Assembly (NCBI GenBank): GCA_949752795.1
Contig: OX457056.1
Span: forward strand, 202,183,654 to 202,247,653
Direction of reading: 5' to 3'
Source of the DNA: Hyperoodon ampullatus
Taxonomy: Eukaryota; Chordata; Mammalia; Artiodactyla; Ziphiidae
DNA: 64,000 bases
The notes below the pieces were generated by a model, which was given only the letters and a program-made list of their open reading frames with translations, ran no database searches and was not told the origin of the DNA. The number at the start of each line of letters is the position of its first letter. Within the stretch, counting starts at the first letter, position 1. A program made the position numbers and the translations under genes. Of this stretch, positions 1-11,329 are shown one piece after another.

Positions 1-108
1 CAAGTGTCGGGTGCCTGCCACAGGTCATTCATAAGGATGTTAATCATTTAGAAGGATGGGAACTTTCCCTACCTGGAGAATGCTTTTTCCTGAACTCACT
101 GAAAGTCT

Positions 109-319
109 TTTTTGTGTGTGTGTGTGTGTGGTACGCGGGCCTCTCACTGTTGTGGCCTCTCCCATTGTGGAGCACAGGCTCCAGACGCGCAGGCTCAGCG
201 GCCATGGCTCATGGGCCCAGCCGCTTCGCGGCATGTGGGATCTTCCCGGACCGGGGCACGAACCCGTGTCCCCCGCATTGGCAGGCGGACTCTCAACCAC
301 TGAGCCACCAAGGAAGCCC
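109..319 (-). repeat. CHR-type SINE, short form
   Basis: Reverse-strand element ending (on plus) in accaaggaagccc, with (tg)n in place of the usual poly(T). Target duplication tgaaagtct at 100-108 and 320-328. Confidence 0.9.
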
Positions 320-329
320 TGAAAGTCTC

Positions 330-780
330 TTTGATTTGCCCAAGAAGCAAGAAAATAAATTCTACACTAAGTGGGAAAATATTCTGCTTGAATAACATAT
401 TTATAAGCTCTGGGTGCTGTATCAAATTCCCCACATTGTGGAGAAGGCTGCTGCCTGCTCCCACTGGCAGAGTATGTGGTTGCCTATATAGTGTGTTTTA
501 AAGTTTGCTAGAAAAAGCTTCCTGCCTCTAAGTATGTTGCCTTGGACTCTGCCATTACAGAATGTAACTTAGTGTTAAATAATTTTGTCCTCTATGTTCT
601 TGTGATAGGGGTGAGAACCTCTTTTAAAATCAGAATACTCCTAAGGTGATTTTCAGCTAGAATTGTGTTTGACTTGGTAACAGAGTCTGGATTGAGTTTT
701 ACCAGGTGTAGCAGATGCTGCTAGTACCTCACCCATGTCTGTCTATAGGCTTCTCACTGCTACTGAAAATATCCCCAGTC
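330..780. other. intergenic, no gene
   Basis: AT-rich unique DNA; I see no coding exon, RNA gene or clear repeat. Confidence 0.5.
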
Positions 781-1160
781 TTTGTCCCAGGGCTTTTTCA
801 GGCTGTGGAAGTATGTTTGGCCTGTGTATACGGCAAGCCAGTGTGCTGGAGAATTAATGGCCGGTAACAGTAGCCCTCCGCCAAGGACGGATGGGATTTC
901 ATGGGTGCATGCTCCAAACCCCTCTCCCCTTGGTGGGATAATTCTGGTTATGTGTGCTACATGGTCTCTGGAACTTCCTCAGTGGGACTAATCTCCAGTT
1001 TCCCACTGTGGTAACTGAATAGATGACACACCATTTTTGCTTTCCTTCCCTTCCCTGTGTCACTTCCCATCTCCCTACTGGTGTTTCCTGGGATTATTTC
1101 CCAAATAAACGACAGTTGAATTCTTGTCTGAGGGCTGCTTCTGCGGAAACCCAAACCTAG
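780..1160 (+). repeat. old interspersed repeat, family not assigned
   Basis: The end (ccaaataaacgacagttg, then cttgtctgagggctgcttctg, then aacccaaacctagacacc) resembles the 3' end of a common old mammalian retroelement. I cannot name the family. Confidence 0.4.
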
Positions 1161-1333
1161 ACACCAAGAAACAGTAGGAAGGCACAGTTCTCAAAGCATG
1201 AAGGATCCAGGCTGCTTCTTCCATCTCCACCATCTTGAGTCTGTGGTTTTCAGTGTCATGGTGGCAAGAGAGCTGCTGCCTCTCCAGGCATTAGGTCCAT
1301 GTTTCAGGCAGGAAATAGGAGAAGACACCGAAA

Positions 1334-1415
1334 GCCAAGACAGAGACCAAGACCTCCTCCATCAGAGGTTTTGCCAAGACAGAGACCAAGACCTCCTCCA
1401 TCAGAGGTTTTGCCA
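1334..1415 (+). repeat. perfect 39-bp tandem duplication
   Basis: Two identical 39-bp copies starting at 1334 and 1373 (gccaagacagagaccaagac...). An open frame crosses it so the repeat is also a 13-residue repeat, but no real gene is supported there. Confidence 0.9.
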
Positions 1416-1509
1416 TTTTAAACAGGAAATTTTACCTTCTCCAGAAAGTTCTGCCTGCACTTTTTGTCCGAATTGTGTCACCCCAGCTCCCACTGTTAGG
1501 GGAAACACT

Positions 1510-1922
1510 GACTGAAACCGCCTGCCCTGGCCAGGCAAGATAGTAGCCACTTCCATGAGTTATCTTAGAACAGGAGGTCCTGGTTAGGAACGCGGAACTA
1601 ACAAGCTACCACCAACCAGAAGAACTTGGGAGAGGTCGAAAGGAGAGAGGAAATGCCAGTCCATATGTCCTACCAACCTCCCAGAGTCCTTCTTGCTGGA
1701 ATCCATCTTGGCTGAGTGATGCACTTGCCACCAGGAAGGACCCTGAGTCAGAATGATCGGCCAGAGACAACCCAGGAACTAATCCCACTACCGTAAACCG
1801 GAGACTGCAAGCCACGTAGCAGAGCAGTTCTCCTGGGTTCCCTTACCCTGCTGCTCTCCCCCCAGGCACCCCTTCCCAATAAAGTCTCTTGCTTTGTTAG
1901 CAAAAAAAAAAAAAAAAAAAAA
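1510..1922 (+). repeat. LTR-like sequence ending in a poly(A) tract
   Basis: Begins tgaaaccgcctg and ends ccaataaagtctcttgcttt followed within a few bases by about 22 A. The polyadenylation word and its setting resemble the R region of a class I endogenous retroviral LTR. No viral gene is present. Confidence 0.45.
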
Positions 1923-2540
1923 ATTGTGATTGAATACACATAACATAAAATTTAGTATCTTAACCATTTTCAAATGTATGTCCATTCACATTGATGTGGT
2001 ACCAACACCACCATCTATCCACAGAACTCTTTTCATTTTACAAAACTGAAACTCTGTACCTATTTTTTTAGAGGAGCCAGCACAGCTCCTCACTCTCCAC
2101 AGCACCCACTGCTGGGCTCCACCACAACTGAGGGCAGCCAAGGGACTAGCCAAGGGCCCTTTTCACCACAGCCTTTCCTAATGGGCCTCCAGCCTTCTCG
2201 GCTGGGCTCAGCTCTGGCGTGGGGGGTTGGGGGCACTCATGCTGCTACCACTGTTGGGCCACCCATGCTAGATACTCACCCTGGGGCTGTCACTCTCAGC
2301 TCCAAGCTGCTCGCCCTGGTTTGCCCTCCTGGCTCCCTCCCTATGTGCCTATTAATCAATAACTGCCCCCCAGCCCCTAGCAACCATCATTCTACTTTCT
2401 ATCTCTATGTATCTGACTACTCTAGATACTTCATATAAGTGGAATCATACAATATTTATCCCTTTGTATCTGGTTTATTTCACTTAACATGTCTTCAGTT
2501 TCACGCATATTGTAGCATGTATCAGAGTTTCTTTCCATTT
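1923..2540 (-). repeat. old L1 3' region, interrupted
   Basis: The reverse of an L1M-type 3' end (taacataaaatttagtatct, then gaactcttttcattttacaa, then tctactttctatctctatg, then ataagtggaatcatacaat). About 2073-2335 is foreign sequence of unknown origin. Confidence 0.65.
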
Positions 2541-2542
2541 AT

Positions 2543-2911
2543 TTTTATTTTATTTATTTATTTTTAAATTTATTTATTTATTTATTTTTGGCTGCGTTGG
2601 ATCTTCGTTGCTGTGCCCAGGCTTTCTTTAGTTGCGGCAAGCAGGGGCTACTATTCGTTGTGGTGTGCAGGCTTCTCATTGCGGTGGCTTCTCTTGTTGC
2701 AGAGCACTGGCTCTAGGCACACAGGCTTCGTTAGTTGTGGCACAGGGGTTCAGTAGTTGTGGCTCGCAGGCTCTAGAGTGCAGGCTCAGTAGTTGTGGTG
2801 CATGGGCTTAGTTGCTCCATGGAGTGTGGGATCTTCCTGAACCAGGGCTCAAACCCATGTCCCCTGCATTGGCAGGAGGATTCTTAACCACTGCGCAAAC
2901 CAGGGAAGTCC
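2543..2911 (-). repeat. CHR-type SINE, long form
   Basis: Full-length reverse element: (ttta)n, ttggctgcgttggatcttcg, repeated agtagttgtgg units, and ccagggaagtccc at its head. It is inserted next to L1 remnants. Confidence 0.85.
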
Positions 2912-3020
2912 CTTTATAACAACTTTAAATGGAGTATAATCTACAAAAATACTGAATCACTATGCTGTACACCTGAAACTAATATAATATTGTAAATCAA
3001 CTACACTTCAATTTTTTTTT
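2912..3020 (+). repeat. L1 3' end
   Basis: tatgctgtacacctgaaact, then atattgtaaatcaactacac followed by a T-rich tract, the typical 3' end of a cetartiodactyl L1. Confidence 0.65.
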
Positions 3021-3269
3021 AAGTAAAAGGATTTCCTTAACTCCATCATCCCAGGCCTATAGAAATAAGTATTCTCTTCTTTGGCCTCCTGAAGCATTTA
3101 TTCCAACTTGCAAGTATGGCCCACATTGTACTGTAGAGTACAGTACAGTACTGTAGCAGATTTCACACATGACTATCCACCTACCATCTCCCCAGCTCCA
3201 AGCCTCCTTCCCCCAGAGAAATAGTAAACTGTGAGCTATTTAAGAGACAGTATCTAAATGTATGCACAG

Positions 3270-3500
3270 TGCGGTGCTCAAGAATGTAGGCTCAGAGTTC
3301 AGACAGACCTGACGAGGAAGCCGCTTACTAATTATATGACCTTAGGTTCTTTACTTAACCTTTCTAAGCTTCTGTTTATCTGTAAAATAGGGATAATAAT
3401 ACAACCCGCACCTCACAAGGTTGTTGTAAGGATTGAGACAATGCCTGCAAAGTATTTAGGATAGTGCTTGGCACAAAGTAAGAACTCAATAAAAGTTTGC
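3270..3500 (+). repeat. MIR SINE
   Basis: Near full-length MIR: ttatatgaccttaggttc, ttctgtttatctgtaaaata, ggttgttgtaaggattgaga, tgcttggcacaaagtaagaa. Confidence 0.8.
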
Positions 3501-3539
3501 AGATATTTTATACTGGAAAAAATAAAACCAACATCAACA

Positions 3540-4645
3540 CCCCCCCACCCCCAACTGGAAGAAAAATTATATGGTGTTTTTTCTAGGGCAGGGATGGGCA
3601 GGCTTCAGCTACTTTGGTTTTTCTTCATTCAAAATACCCTACTGGCAGCACTGCCCTGAGCCACAGTCTCTTGTGGAAGGAAGGGATTGACCAGTAAGCG
3701 AGTGACCCGAGAGGGTTCCAGAATCACCAAGTTACTTTCCCCTCCCCAGCTCTGAGGGTTCTGTGCTGCTTCTGCTCAGGACTTGCCAGTCCTCCACCTC
3801 TTCCCTTCTTTTTTCCCATCCCTCCCTCCCACTTCAAACCCTGGGAAAAAAAATAAAGAAAAGCACACCAACCAAGGAGCCTTTTCACTTCATTGTGTTT
3901 TCCAGCTAGACCTGAACAGACATCGATCAATTCAGCCCGCTCTCACCCTCCCTCTTCTCTTCTCTCATGTCCTCTTTGTTTTTTGTTTTTTTTTTCCTCT
4001 CAGACTGTGTCTTCAGGCTTAGGAAAAAGCAGTTACCTCCCAGCAGCATGAGGATACAAGAAGCTTCAGTTGCCAGTAGCAAACACAACATGATTGTAAC
4101 AGGTCCCCCTGGCCCTTGGCGCTTAGAAAGGCCAAGAAGCAATGGAACCCATTTGGATTCTCTGAGAAACTCCTCAGCTTGACCACTTCTGTCCCAACCC
4201 AGGCTCAGCTGCAACGAGTCACACAGAAAACCTCAATCTCCCACTTCTCTAGCAAAGAAACTTCTGAAGTCCACTCCCATCCCCAGACAAGAGGTTTTCA
4301 TTTCAAGTTTGAGGAAATCTGGCCAGTTGGACCTGGAATCAACGAAGATGAAGACGGAATACACCTTTTCCATTTCAAAGCAGCCTAGTGGGATTTTGTT
4401 TTTTTCCAACAGGGTGACTCCAAACTGGCAGGACTTTCAAAGCTACAATTTCCATGTCCCCAGCCCTCACTAAAGAAAAATTTCCTGGTTAGCTTGGCAT
4501 GTGTGGAGGTTTTGGTGTGCAAGTGAGAAACATTTAACAAATAGTTAAACCTGAGCTATGAATCAAATTAGTCTAAACAAGATTCTCCCCCATCCCCATG
4601 CTGTACGAGTTACCCTACTTAATTCCTACCCTAGATATATATTCA
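3540..4645. other. intergenic, no gene
   Basis: Mostly unique sequence. Short open frames on both strands lack splice logic or recognisable domains. Confidence 0.5.
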
Positions 4646-4649
4646 AAAA

Positions 4650-4840
4650 TAACTACTATTTATCAAGTACCCAGTAAGTACCAGGAACTGAACTAAGTGT
4701 TTTATTTACTTATATTGACTTATTTTATCTTCACAACTATGCAAGACAGAAATTTGATTTATTGTTTCCTCTGTGAAGGACAGGTTAAGTAATTTCCCCA
4801 AACTCAATGCAGTTCATAAGTGGCAGAACTAGAGTTCAAA
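4650..4840 (-). repeat. MIR SINE
   Basis: Antisense MIR: tatttatcaagtacccagta, ttatcttcacaactatgcaa, ggttaagtaatttccccaaa. Confidence 0.7.
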
Positions 4841-4859
4841 TCTCATCTCCATCACAATA

Positions 4860-5215
4860 ACATGGATGAATCTCAAAATCATCAATGCAGAGTGAAAGAA
4901 GCTGGGGGCGGGGACAGGGGAGAGTATTTACTGTATGATTCCATGCATGTAAAATTACAGAATATACAAACTAATCTATAGTGATAGAAAGCACATCAGT
5001 GATTGTCTGGGATGGGGTGGAGGGAAGGGGCACAAAGAATTACAAATCCTTTGTAATCTTTGAATTACAAAGGGGCACAAAGAAACTTTTGGGGATGATG
5101 GAAACGTTTGTAATCTTGATTGTGGTGATATTTTCACAGGTGTACACTTATATCAAAACTGATCAAATTGTGCACTTCAAATATGTGCAGGTTAGTGTAC
5201 TTCAATAAAGTTAGA
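4860..5215 (+). repeat. old L1 3' end
   Basis: catggatgaatctcaaaatc, tactgtatgattccatgcat, gtgcacttcaaatatgtgca, cttcaataaagtt: L1M-type tail. It holds an internal small duplication around 5030-5085 (ggggcacaaagaa twice). Confidence 0.65.
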
Positions 5216-5483
5216 AAAAAGTACCCCCCAAAATCCCATTTCTTAAATTGTTTCCACAAATGTATTTACTCTTTGATATAATTGATATTATAGGGCCTAG
5301 CCTGACTCCGGTTCAGAGTTTCATGCTGTTGTCTCTGGGTCCTGCTGGGGTGAGAGGACCGAGCTATTACTGGCTCTTCTCGCAAGAAACTCCAGTTGCC
5401 AGGATTGTGATTCTAAAAACCTTTTGCTCCACTCACAGTTAGACCTAATATAATGTCAGTGTGATTCCAGTGATGATCTAAAG

Positions 5484-5977
5484 CAGCAGTTCTCAACCTT
5501 TTTGGTCTCAGGACCCTTTGACATTCTTGAAAAGTGTTGAAGATCCCAAAGAGCTTTTGTTTATGTGGGTTATATCTACCAATATTTACCATATTAGAAA
5601 TTGAAATCGAGAACTTCTATAGATAGTTAATTCATGTTTTAAATAATAAACTCATTACATATAACATAAAGGATACATTTTTCTTAAAAATAACTATATT
5701 TTCCCAAAAAATTAGTGAAAGGAGAATTGTTTTACCTTTTTGCAAATCTATTTAATTTCTGGCTTCATAGAAGACATAATTCTCATATTTGCTTTTTTAT
5801 TTAATCTGTGGCAATATCACATAATTCTGGAAAATTCTACCATATACTGGTGAGGGAATAAGAGTGAAATAGGCAAATAAAATCTTAGTATTATTATGAA
5901 AATAATTTTGACCTTGCAGACCCCTGAAAAAACCTGGAGGACCCACGGGTCCCCAGAGCATACTTTGAGAATTGCCG
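5484..5977 (+). mobile_element. hAT-type non-autonomous DNA transposon, both ends present
   Basis: Ends cagcagttctcaa and ttgagaattgccg are imperfect inverted repeats of the hAT-Charlie kind (CAGnGGTTCTCAA). An 8-bp target duplication, atctaaag, flanks it at 5476-5483 and 5978-5985. Length 494 bp; no transposase frame. Confidence 0.85.
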
Positions 5978-5985
5978 ATCTAAAG

Positions 5986-6490
5986 TGTTCAAAACCATAA
6001 AGTACTTATTCCAGTTCTTATGTTCCCACCTCCATTATTTTACCTCTCCTCCCCAAGACCCTGTGAAATCCTGAGAGACAGAGGAAGAATCTGGGGCGCA
6101 GAGAAGCATCAAATGGAAGGTTGTACTAGTAACTCTCCTTCAAAGTCCTTTCCACCCCTGTGAGTCTGAGGCACGGGCTATTTTTCTTTTAAACAAAATC
6201 AAGAGAGCCAAAAGCTCAGCAGGGACTAGAAGAACAGGATGCGGGGACTAAAGCGCAACAATGAAAACATCACAGAGTTTCCTTATGACCCCCTCACAGA
6301 AAGAGAAACAGCTGCCTCCTCTCTGATTTACCCCATAGAAGGTGTCAGAAGAAGAACCTGGAGTCCTGAAGACATTTCAGACAGATCTCTGCTCTTACCT
6401 GTTCCCTAAACAAGGGCCTGCGTGGGCTAAATCAGCTCTGGTCCAAACCCTCAATCCAGATCAAAACTTTGCCCCCTGCCAGGGGGCAGC
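5986..6490. other. intergenic, no gene
   Basis: Unique-looking sequence with no supported gene. Confidence 0.45.
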
Positions 6491-6499
6491 GGACAGGCC

Positions 6500-6737
6500 A
6501 TGAGCTTAGGAGTCAATCAATGGGAGTGTGAACATTGTTCCTCCTTCTTACTAGCCATGTAATCTTGAGTACAACTTTGAACTTGGGTTCAACTTTTCTG
6601 AACCTCAGCTTCTTCATCTGTAAAAGGGGAGTATCTATCATATCTCTCTGAAGGGATTATTGTGTAGATTCAATGAGATAATAATATATGTAAGAGTTCC
6701 AACAGAGCACCCGGCACATGATGGAGGCTTACTCTTA
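6500..6737 (+). repeat. MIR SINE
   Basis: tagccatgtaatcttgagta, tcagcttcttcatctgtaaa, gattcaatgagataataata. A later CHR SINE landed at its 3' end. Confidence 0.7.
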
Positions 6738-6748
6738 GTGACTGTTAC

Positions 6749-6965
6749 TTTTTTTTTTTTTTTTTTTTTTTTTGCGGTACGCAGGTCTCTCACTGTTGTG
6801 GCCTCTCCCCTTGCGGAGCACAGGCTCCGGACGCGCAGGCTCAGCGGCCATGGCTCACGGGCCCAGCCGCTCCGCGGCATGTGGGATCTTCCCGGACCGG
6901 GGCATGAACCCGTGTCCCCTGCATCGGCAGGCGGACTCTCAACCACTGCGCCACCAGGGAAGCCC
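6749..6965 (-). repeat. CHR-type SINE, short form
   Basis: Reverse element with a poly(T) run then gcggtacgcag and ending caccagggaagccc. Target duplication gtgactgttac at 6738-6748 and 6966-6976. Confidence 0.93.
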
Positions 6966-7029
6966 GTGACTGTTACATTTTTGCAGAAAAGCAAAGGGCA
7001 AGATGGAAATATACAGCTTCCAGCACCAG

Positions 7030-7185
7030 ATAAGCCTAGGTTCGAATCCTAACACGGGCTTTGGGCAAATCATTTCACCCACCTCATAGAGTTCTTGTGA
7101 GGACTGATTGAAACAGTGTCTATAAATTGCCTGGCATCTAGCCCATGCCCTGTAGAAGGTCATTGTTATTATTATTGAACATTTG
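7030..7185 (+). repeat. MIR SINE
   Basis: taggttcgaatcctaacacg, gggcaaatcatttcacccac, gagttcttgtgaggactgat, gcctggcatctagcccatgc. Confidence 0.75.
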
Positions 7186-7479
7186 CAGCTGTGGCTACAG
7201 GGTCATTAATTTCCAGGGGGAACCCGTCATCCTCAGGATCGGCCCCTTTGTGGTCCAGCCCTTCGCATCCCTGGAAACAGGTGAGGATGGCTGGCTCTCA
7301 GTCAGTCCTGATAGGACTTTTCCAAAGGAGTTAACCCACTCTTCACTTGACATTTCCCGTCTCCTAAATATCCACCAACTGGGGATGTTGCGCAGAGGCC
7401 ATAAAATAATCAGAGAGTTAATGTCTCCCAAGACAGAGGGAGCATAGTCACTGCATGTAAAAACCAGCCGGTACAGAAG

Positions 7480-7690
7480 AGAAGCTGTACGTGAGCTCAG
7501 GATTCAAATCCTGGCTCTACCACGTATTTGCTAACAGCAAAGTCTAGGGCAAATGACTTAGCCTTTGTAAAGCCAGTGTCTCATTTGTTATTGGGAATGA
7601 TAATACCAGTACTAAACATAAAGAGCATTTAAAATAGTGTACATAGAAAATATTGATAAATTTCACCGATTATTATCACTACCTTCTATT
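7480..7690 (+). repeat. MIR SINE
   Basis: gattcaaatcctggctctac, gggcaaatgacttagccttt, gtctcatttgttattgggaa: MIR body with degraded tail. Confidence 0.7.
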
Positions 7691-7699
7691 ATTGTTACA

Positions 7700-8400
7700 G
7701 CGGCGTTCCAGTATTTTTAAAACAACACAATATGTAGCTCACATTCCCACCTAGACAGTAGGATCACGGAGGGGCAGCACGGTTTTGGAAGAAATTTCCT
7801 GTTTTCACTTTATGTACTTTCAGAAGTTTCTTTGGCAAGTACTAACAACTAAGATAACATGGAAAACTTAGCAAAGAGGAGGAGGAGAAATTTTAAAGCT
7901 CAAGCTGAGCCCAGCCCCATCAGAAAGTACTAGTCTCAAGCCTCAAAGGACTAGACCATGTGACTGTGGTGCGCTTCCACACTAGGATAGTGGAAGTAGG
8001 AAATCCCGTCTGAGAGAACCAACCAATCAGAAGGCACTCGGGTGAGACAGGTTGTTCTGCCGCTGAGACCACTCTGGGCCCTGAGGAGCCGCATGCCCTG
8101 CTGAAAGTCACGCAGGGCCCCTGGTGCCTGCACAGTAAGGCTCTTCCTTGGCGAGGGGCCCGGAAAAGAGTTGAGAAAGTGGGAGGAGAAGGGGGGGAGT
8201 AGCAGTAGAAAGGTTGGGAGGAGAGCAAAGACGGGGAGGCGATGTCAGGGCGGGCCCCAGAAGTAGAATGCCTGTGGGGTGGCTGTGGGGCAAGATGAGA
8301 GGGTGTGAAGAAAAGATTGCACGGGTGACTGGTGGTTCTGGAACCTGTGCAGAAGGGTCTCCTACTCTCTTCTCCAGTGTGGGCTTGAAAAGGATAAGGC
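7700..8400. other. intergenic, no gene
   Basis: Unique DNA without supported exon. Short frames are scattered on both strands. Confidence 0.45.
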
Positions 8401-8404
8401 GTGA

Positions 8405-8530
8405 TTATTGAGAGCTCACTGAATGCTACTTTATGTACCTTTAATCCTATGAGGGAGGTTGAGTAATTTGCTCATAATTGCACAGTTATTAATTGATGCA
8501 GCCAAATTTCAACCTCAGATCTGACTCCTA
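8405..8530 (-). repeat. MIR SINE fragment
   Basis: gagggaggttgagtaatttg, ctcataattgcacagttatt, ccaaatttcaacctcagatc: antisense MIR. Confidence 0.6.
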
Positions 8531-8594
8531 GATCCCTGGCTGTCTTCTGCGAGATGAGCCAAAGGGCCTTCCCAGCTCCACATCTGTACAAGGG

Positions 8595-8880
8595 ACGCAC
8601 TGAGAGAAAAGACAAGGGAAGAGGAAAAGGATGGCAGTGGGGGGAGATGAGGGAAGAAGAGAGTAATCAAGATACGGAAAAGAAGGGAAGAGTTTGAGAA
8701 CAGGAGGGAGATAGGAAAAATGGAGAAGAGACTGGAAAAGGACAGAGAGTTGAGGAGGAAGGGGAAGCGTCAAGGGGGAGCAATAAGAAAGGAGGAATCA
8801 GGAGAGGAGAAAAGATGGAACCATGGTGGAACAGGGGGTTAAGCCAGAGGAAGAGGAAGAGGGATTGGGGGTGGGGTCTT
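8595..8880 (+). repeat. polypurine-rich tract
   Basis: Nearly 290 bp in which the plus strand is overwhelmingly A/G with few C or T breaks. It is not one microsatellite unit. Confidence 0.6.
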
Positions 8881-9183
8881 AGAGGAGTCAGAATCACCTG
8901 GAGTGTAAGCCTCGGAGCTGAAGGAACAAGGGTTGGAGTTTAGTAGGGGTTTGTGGTTTTTTTCTTGCTGCGAAAGTATGGAGTGTGGAGCTGTCAACAG
9001 GCTAGTCAGCTCAGCCAGAGTGTCTGATGGAGGGAAGTTGGAACCGAGGTCAGACGGCTTATGGCCTGTACTGTGGTGTCTCTTAGCTGAGGCTGGGTTG
9101 CCATGTTCAGCTTACTGGTGTAACAAATGTGTGTATGCACGTAGCACCCTCTTCTAGAGTCACCAGCAGTTTGAGCTGAAGTT

Positions 9184-9415
9184 TTTCTTTTTTTTTTTTT
9201 TTAATATTTATTTCTTTCTTTATTTATTTTGGCTGCGCCGGGTCTTAGTTGCAGCACACAGGATCTTTGTTTCGGCATGAGGGATCTTTAGTTGCAGCAT
9301 GCGAACTCTTAGTTATGACATGCATGCAGTATCTAGTTCCCTGACCAGGGATCGAACCTGGGCCCCCTGCATTGGAAGCATGGATTCCTACCCACTGGAC
9401 CACCAGGGAAGTCCC
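9184..9415 (-). repeat. older CHR-type SINE
   Basis: Reverse element with (ttta)n, ggctgcgccgggtcttagtt and the diverged head ccactggaccaccagggaag. Target duplication tgagctgaagtt at 9172-9183 and 9416-9427. Confidence 0.88.
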
Positions 9416-9689
9416 TGAGCTGAAGTTCTCTTCCCTTTGTGGGAAACCAAGCTGTGGTTTTTCAGTTTAAAAAAAAAAAAGTATTTTGTTACTAATGTAA
9501 TGATTTCACAATGTGTTTATTTTCATTTTTTCTCTAAAGATCTGGACAGATCCTGTGTTTGATCGTAAACACTGTAGACTAGGAAGGGCAGATTTTTCTT
9601 TTCCTTCTCGGGTTTTTGCTGAGGCCCTGGGCTTCAGTCTGTAAAAGCAAAGTTATTGGAAGAAGAGGGCATACCAGAAAGGAAAGAGC

Positions 9690-10085
9690 AATGGAATATA
9701 ATTCAGCAACAAAAAGGAATGAAAGAACTGTTACATGTTATGACATGGATGAACCTTGCACACATTATGCTAAGTGAAAGAAGCCAGGGACAAAAGACCA
9801 TATACTGTATGATTCCATTTCTATGAAATGTCAAGCATAGGCAAATTCATAGAGACAAAAAATAGATTAGTGGTTGCCTAGAGGTAGGGGAGGATGTGGG
9901 GAATGAGGGAGACTGCTAAAAGTTATGGAATTTCTTTCTGGGGTGATGAAAATGTTCTAAAATTGATTGTGGTGATGGTGCACAACTCCATTTAATTTTA
10001 ATATATTAAAAACATTGAACTGTACACTTTAAATGGATGGATTGTATGGAATGTGAATTATATCTGAATAAAGCTGTTACCAAAA
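9690..10085 (+). repeat. old L1 3' end
   Basis: ggaatataattcagcaacaa, gacatggatgaaccttgcac, tgctaagtgaaagaagccag, gaactgtacactttaaatgg, gaattatatctgaataaagc: L1M-type 3' region ending in an A/G-rich tail. Confidence 0.75.
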
Positions 10086-10283
10086 AGAAAAAGAAAGGAA
10101 AGGAAAAGAAAAAGGAGAGAGCAAGGAAGTAGAGGTGGAAAGTATTCTATATCTATTGTAGGGGGCATAGAATGGATCAGTCTAGCTAGCATTTAAGGAA
10201 GCAGTTAGGAATAAAGCTGAGGCCCAATAACAAAGGGCCTAGAACTTCATGTCAAAGAGTTTGCACTTGGTCTTATAGCCCTG

Positions 10284-10595
10284 AGCTGTCCAATATGGTA
10301 GCTACTAGCCACATATGGCTACTGAGCACTTAAAATGCAGCTGTTGCAAATGGAGGTGTGCTGTAGGTATAAAATGCACACCAGATTTTGAAGACTTAGT
10401 ATGAATGAAAGAATGTAAAGCCTCATTAATAATTTTAAATTGATTACATGTTGAAATAATATTTTTGAAATATTGGGTTAAATAAAATACATTATTAATC
10501 TTACTTTTTAGAATCATGTTTATTTTACTTTTTAACATGGCTACTAGAAAATACATATGTGGCTTACATTACATTTTTATCAGACAGCGCTCTTA
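10284..10595 (+). repeat. old DNA transposon (MER-type), family uncertain
   Basis: Starts agctgtccaatatggtagct, actagccacatatggctact and ends cagacagcgctc, the paired ends of a common mammalian hAT-like element. Confidence 0.5.
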
Positions 10596-10631
10596 TAGAT
10601 AGTGGGAAGCCACTGAGGGTTCTTGAGTCAG

Positions 10632-10978
10632 AACAAGGGTTGGCAAATGTTTTCTGTAAGGGGCCAGATGGTAAATATTTTAGGACTTGAGGGCCGTACA
10701 GTCTCTGTCACAACTACTCAGTGCTGCCATTGAAGTATAAAAGCAGCTATAGACAATGCGTAAGCAAATAAGCGTAGTTGCATCACAATACAACTTTATT
10801 TATGGATGCTGAAATTTGAATCTCATATAATTTTCACAGGTCATGAAATATTATTCTCATTTGGATTTTTTCCCCAATCATTTAAAAATGTAAAAGCCAT
10901 TCTTAGCCTGTGGGCCATACAAAAACAGGCAGTGAAAGGGATTTGGCCCATGGACGATAGTTTACCCACCTCCGAGTT
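10632..10978 (+). repeat. old DNA transposon (MER-type), family uncertain
   Basis: gggttggcaaatgttttctg, aaggggccagatggtaaata at one end and gcctgtgggccatacaaaaa, gatttggcccatggac at the other; terminal words are partly complementary, as in a common hAT-like element. Confidence 0.5.
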
Positions 10979-11329
10979 AGTGTTAAGCTGAAGTCTCTGA
11001 AAATCTCTTGCACCCACTGACACCATTGGTGCTCTCCCCACACACAAGCACACAGTGCTTGGAAAATTCCTTCTCCTTTGCAAGCAGCATGGATTCACAT
11101 AACATTTGATCTGGAAGGGACGGTAGGGATCATGTCCTCCTACTTTCTCATATTACTTTTGAGGAAACTGAGTCTCAAAGAGGTAAACAAGGTCACATTG
11201 CAGTGAAGAGGTTCCAAATAATGGGAGCTATTGCAAGACTATTAGGCAGCAGCTGGCCAAAAAAAGAAGGGTCTAAGGTCAGGCTGAGTACCTAGGTCTC
11301 ATTCAGGGACTCTGCATTCTAGCTCATCC

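Noticed and set aside
109..319. tRNA-like start of CHR SINEs as true tRNA genes
   Set aside because: The A- and B-box-like regions are SINE heads; none folds as an intact tRNA with acceptor stem, and poly(A) tails follow.
1198..1515. 105-codon frame with a 13-residue repeat
   Set aside because: The repeat is a DNA-level 39-bp duplication in repeat-derived DNA; no homology recognised.
6638..7052. Overlapping frames of 118-130 codons on both strands
   Set aside because: Created by the SINE at 6749-6965 and the MIR beside it.
7145..7447. 100-codon frame downstream of a MIR
   Set aside because: Starts inside the MIR; no family match and no splice signals in support.
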